From: an uncultured Collinsella sp. | GTDB taxonomy: Bacteria > Actinomycetota > Coriobacteriia > Coriobacteriales > Coriobacteriaceae | Direction of reading: 5' to 3' | Assembly (NCBI GenBank): GCA_900549655.1 | Contig: UROZ01000020.1 | Span: forward strand, 1 to 23,530 | Length of the DNA stretch: 23,530 bases | Shown: in pieces, positions 21,539 to 23,530 of the stretch | Layout: each line of letters opens with the position of its first letter | Numbering within the stretch: position 1 is the stretch's first letter | The notes under the pieces: generated by a model | Database searches by the model: none | What the model was told of the DNA's origin: nothing | The model's input: only the letters and a program-made list of their open reading frames with translations | Position numbers and translations under genes: made by a program

Positions 21539-22411
21539 ATGGCAGCCTATCCTATAAGCGTGCTTGGCTTTGGAGACAACGTTGTCGATAAGTACGAGCA
21601 CATCAAGACCATGTATCCCGGCGGCAATGCAGTTAACTTCGCCGTCTTCGCCAAGAAGCTCGGCGTCGATCGCAGCGCCTACATGGGAATCTTCGGATCA
21701 GATGAGGAGGCCGAGCACGTTATAGCATCGCTCGAGGACGAGGGCGTCGAGCTTCTTCGCTGCCAGCAGGTCCTGGGCGTCAACGGCGCCGCTCGCGTGA
21801 CCGTTGACGAGACCGGGGACCGTATCTTCCTGGGCTCCAATGAAGGCGGCATACGTGGCGACATGCGCTACGTGATAGACCGCTTCGCCGCCGAGTACGT
21901 CAGCGGCTTCGATTTGGTGCACAGCGGCAACTACTGCTTCACCGAGCGCGAGCTCCCCAAGATCAAGGCTGCCGGCGTGCCTATCAGCTTCGACTTCTCC
22001 GATGACTCCACCGACGAGTACTTCGGGCAGATTGCGCCATTTGTGACGTACGCCTTTATGTCCATGGGCGACGCTTCCCTGGAGGATATCAAGGCGAAGC
22101 TCGAGTGGGTGAAGGCCCTTGGCCCTCAAATCGTATGCGCATCGCGCGGGAGCAAGGGCTCCGTCGCCTATGACGGCGAAAACTTCTACGAGCAGGGCAT
22201 CAAGCCCGTGGCGCCCGAGGAGCTCAAAGACGCTATGGCGGCCGGCGATTCACTGCTGACGGCGTTTTTGGTCACCTATCTTTCCAAGAAGAAGGCCGGC
22301 GAGTGCGGCGAGGCCGCGATTCGCGAGAGCTTGGACTTCGCTGCCGGTTTTGCGGCGGAGACCTGCAAGATCGAGGGCAGTTGGGGCCACCCGCTGGTCT
22401 ACGAGAACTAG
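21539..22411 (+). CDS. frlD: PfkB-family sugar kinase, FrlD-like (fructoselysine 6-kinase)
   Basis: A cytoplasmic ribokinase-fold enzyme of 290 residues that would phosphorylate a fructosamine or related sugar at C6. It has the N-terminal GFGDNVVDKYEH, the substrate motif GGNAVNFAVFAKKLGVD (about 27-43), DFSDDSTDEYF, and the C-terminal DAMAAGDSLLTAF. There the usual GAGD is AAGD, with catalytic Asp237 kept. ATG 21539 is preferred to the in-frame ATG 21527 because GGAG lies 6-7 nt before it and nothing precedes the earlier one. It is next to the FrlB remnant, so the pathway is probably broken unless another deglycase exists. Confidence 0.8.
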   Translation: MAAYPISVLGFGDNVVDKYEHIKTMYPGGNAVNFAVFAKKLGVDRSAYMGIFGSDEEAEHVIASLEDEGVELLRCQQVLGVNGAARVTVDETGDRIFLGSNEGGIRGDMRYVIDRFAAEYVSGFDLVHSGNYCFTERELPKIKAAGVPISFDFSDDSTDEYFGQIAPFVTYAFMSMGDASLEDIKAKLEWVKALGPQIVCASRGSKGSVAYDGENFYEQGIKPVAPEELKDAMAAGDSLLTAFLVTYLSKKKAGECGEAAIRESLDFAAGFAAETCKIEGSWGHPLVYEN

Positions 22412-22423
22412 TTTTTTGTCGTG

Positions 22424-22447
22424 GCGGGGTGTCTTGGGGCGCCCCGC
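22424..22447 (+). other. Hairpin after frlD
   Basis: GCGGGGTG (22424-22431) pairs with CGCCCCGC (22440-22447) with one G-T pair. A T-run (22412-22417) precedes rather than follows it, so it is not a clear terminator. A start site with AGGAG follows it. Confidence 0.4.
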
Positions 22448-22465
22448 ATTGCGTTAGGAGTCAAG

Positions 22466-22550
22466 ATGTCCGTTCGTGCCTGCGCGGCAGGATTTTGCTG
22501 CGCCGATGTCTACCAGAATCTGGATCCCCTGGGTTGCATCCAAGGGGGCC
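22466..22550 (+). pseudogene. N-terminal stub of a second PfkB-family kinase
   Basis: AGGAG lies 5 nt before ATG 22466. The first residues, MSVRACAAGFCCADVYQNLD, match the beginning of FrlD-like kinases (beta strand, then G-x-C-x-x-D-V-Y-x-N-L). The expected GGNAVN motif is absent, and the frame runs on into unrelated sequence after about 25 codons. It looks like the remnant of a deleted second sugar kinase; a short chance ORF cannot be excluded. Confidence 0.5.
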
Positions 22551-22581
22551 TCTCAGGAGCGCTTCGAGGGGTGCTTCTTGA

Positions 22582-22690
22582 GTATATGAAGGCAAAAGGG
22601 ATATGCAATCTTCATATACGGCCTTCTTTTAGAGGGCGTTGTCCTTACTCTTTCATCTCCTTGCCTATGGACATTTTGTCCATAGGCAAG
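22582..22690 (+). other. Alternative hairpins and a 14-bp inverted repeat; no gene in 22551-22905
   Basis: GTATATGAAG (22582-22591) pairs with CTTCATATAC (22610-22619). The last four bases of the left arm are also part of GAAGGC (22588-22593), which can pair with GCCTTC (22621-22626) followed by TTTT. The two folds exclude each other, like an antiterminator/terminator pair. A separate perfect 14-bp stem lies at 22660-22673/22677-22690. No gene is supportable here; CCATG/CATGG near 22693-22710 is a further small repeat. Confidence 0.45.
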
Positions 22691-22762
22691 AGTCCATGGT
22701 CGAGATCATGGTGAAGTTCTGCGGCCAGTAATTACTGCATTACATATTCTGTTGTCACCTGG

Positions 22763-22787
22763 GAGGCTCGCTTTTGCGGGCCTCTTT
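22763..22787 (+). terminator. Intrinsic terminator of the rightward sugar locus
   Basis: GAGGCTCGC (22763-22771) pairs with GCGGGCCTC (22776-22784), with one mismatched or G-T position, followed by TTT. It faces the convergent PASTA kinase gene. Confidence 0.7.
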
Positions 22788-22812
22788 GCGTTGCTAAGGG
22801 GTCATGGTCTGT

Positions 22813-22853
22813 CGATAAATAAAGCGCCCGCTTGCGGGGGAGCAAGCGGGCGC
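22813..22853 (-). terminator. Intrinsic terminator of the PASTA kinase gene
   Basis: A perfect 12-bp stem (22824-22835 with 22842-22853) is followed on the minus strand by TTTATTTATC. It lies about 50 nt after the stop codon of the minus-strand kinase. Confidence 0.88.
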
Positions 22854-22905
22854 CGTTGAGCGAATATGTTTGCGGCCCTAGCCGCTGCGGGTGATGGGTC
22901 TTCGA

Positions 22906-23530
22906 CTAGTTAGTCGTGCCGGAATCGTCGCCCGAATCGGAGCCAGAAAGCGAAACCGTCAACGTGATCGTGCTGTCGGTGGATTGCTTACCGGTGGGGG
23001 AGACGCCCGTGACGGTGGCGTTCTCGTTGCCGCTCACAGGGTTGCCGTTCTGGTCACAGAAGCTGATGTTGTAGAAACCGGCGTTGTTGAGCGCGGTGAC
23101 GGCGGCGGAGATGCTCTTGCCGTACAGGTTGCCCGGGACGCTGGCCTTGCCGGACTTCTTGGCGATGACGACGGTGATCGTGGCACCGGGCTTTTGCTTG
23201 CCGCTGGGGTTCCAGCTAATTACGGTACCCTCGGCAACCGAGTCGTTTTCCTGGTAGCTCACGTCGACGCCAAAGCCAGCCATGTCGAGAGCGTTGCGTG
23301 CCTGGGCTTCGGTCATGTCGGTCAGATCGGGCACCGAGGTGGTGTCCGGGCCGCTGGAGACCTTGTACGAGATGGTCGTGCCCTTCTCGACCTCCTTGCC
23401 GGCAGCAGTGCTCTGTTCAAAGACCTGCCCCTCTTCGGCCTCATTGGCTTCCTCCGAAGCGCTGCCCTTCAGGCCCACGCTTGCCAGTGCGGCCTCGGCC
23501 TGGTCCTTGGTCAGGCCGACGAGCTTCGGA
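22906..23530 (-). CDS. C-terminal PASTA-repeat part of a Ser/Thr protein kinase (partial)
   Basis: The coding region runs off the right edge of the window. At least three PASTA repeats are visible: VGLTKDQAEAALASVGLKGS, then VPDLTDMTEAQARNALDMAGF and the VPGNLYGKSISAAVTALNNAGF unit. PTGKQSTDSTITLTVS and an acidic Ser/Asp/Gly tail complete it. PASTA repeats bind cell-wall peptidoglycan fragments outside the membrane and in actinobacteria usually sit on a PknB-type kinase, which controls growth and division. The kinase domain is not in view, so a PASTA penicillin-binding protein is the alternative. It is convergent with the sugar locus and has its own terminator. Confidence 0.75.
   Translation of the reverse strand, partial: PKLVGLTKDQAEAALASVGLKGSASEEANEAEEGQVFEQSTAAGKEVEKGTTISYKVSSGPDTTSVPDLTDMTEAQARNALDMAGFGVDVSYQENDSVAEGTVISWNPSGKQKPGATITVVIAKKSGKASVPGNLYGKSISAAVTALNNAGFYNISFCDQNGNPVSGNENATVTGVSPTGKQSTDSTITLTVSLSGSDSGDDSGTTN

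Overview
The window looks like chromosomal DNA of a high-GC gut actinobacterium of the Coriobacteriia, most likely Collinsella. The reasons are the high GC with strong G/C third-position bias, a mannose-family PTS with a DUF956 (ManO) partner, an LAQTG rather than LPxTG wall-sorting signal, apparently leaderless regulator starts, and PASTA-kinase and Amadori-sugar genes. The genus is inferred; no database was searched.

Layout. (1) 1-3570: a mannose-family PTS operon (EIIAB, EIIC, EIID, then ManO behind an internal hairpin) downstream of a perfect 40-bp palindrome. (2) 3732-3807: tRNA-Arg(CCT). Its 3' 46 bp are repeated at 13212-13257, so the 9,449 bp between them form an integrative mobilizable element (element 1). 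It carries an XRE regulator divergent from a secreted repeat/cysteine protein, and one leftward block: unknown gene, Xis-like gene, DnaB-type ATPase, mobC, VirD4-type coupling protein, relaxase. A tyrosine integrase lies beside the right att copy. No T4SS channel genes are present, so transfer would need a helper. (3) 13258-20500: a second accessory segment (region 2) without its own integrase or coupling protein. It has another XRE regulator divergent from a large coiled-coil/CAP/LAQTG surface protein, a small secreted C2H2-like protein, a 46-aa gene, and a second mobC-relaxase pair preceded by about eight consecutive hairpins. (4) 20612-20883: a probable type I toxin gene whose predicted mRNA ends are complementary. 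(5) 20912-22550: a damaged fructoselysine-type locus, with a 5'-truncated FrlB-like deglycase, an intact FrlD-like PfkB kinase and a stub of a second PfkB kinase. (6) 22906-23530: the C-terminal PASTA repeats of a Ser/Thr kinase on the minus strand, running off the window.

How it fits together. The tRNA-Arg gene is the integration target. Element 1 supplies a complete 3' tRNA end and a look-alike terminator, and has paired 11-bp-phased GGTGAAA repeats at both ends as likely integrase arm sites. Related GGTGAA repeats just outside the right att copy suggest that region 2 is a tandem or decayed relative. Both accessory segments share one plan: an XRE repressor controlling a surface protein, a MobC/relaxase pair of the same family, and hairpin-dense intergenic DNA. 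The most unusual features are the hairpin arrays next to the mob genes, the duplicated repressor/surface-protein modules, and the type I toxin-like gene at the junction with the broken sugar locus.
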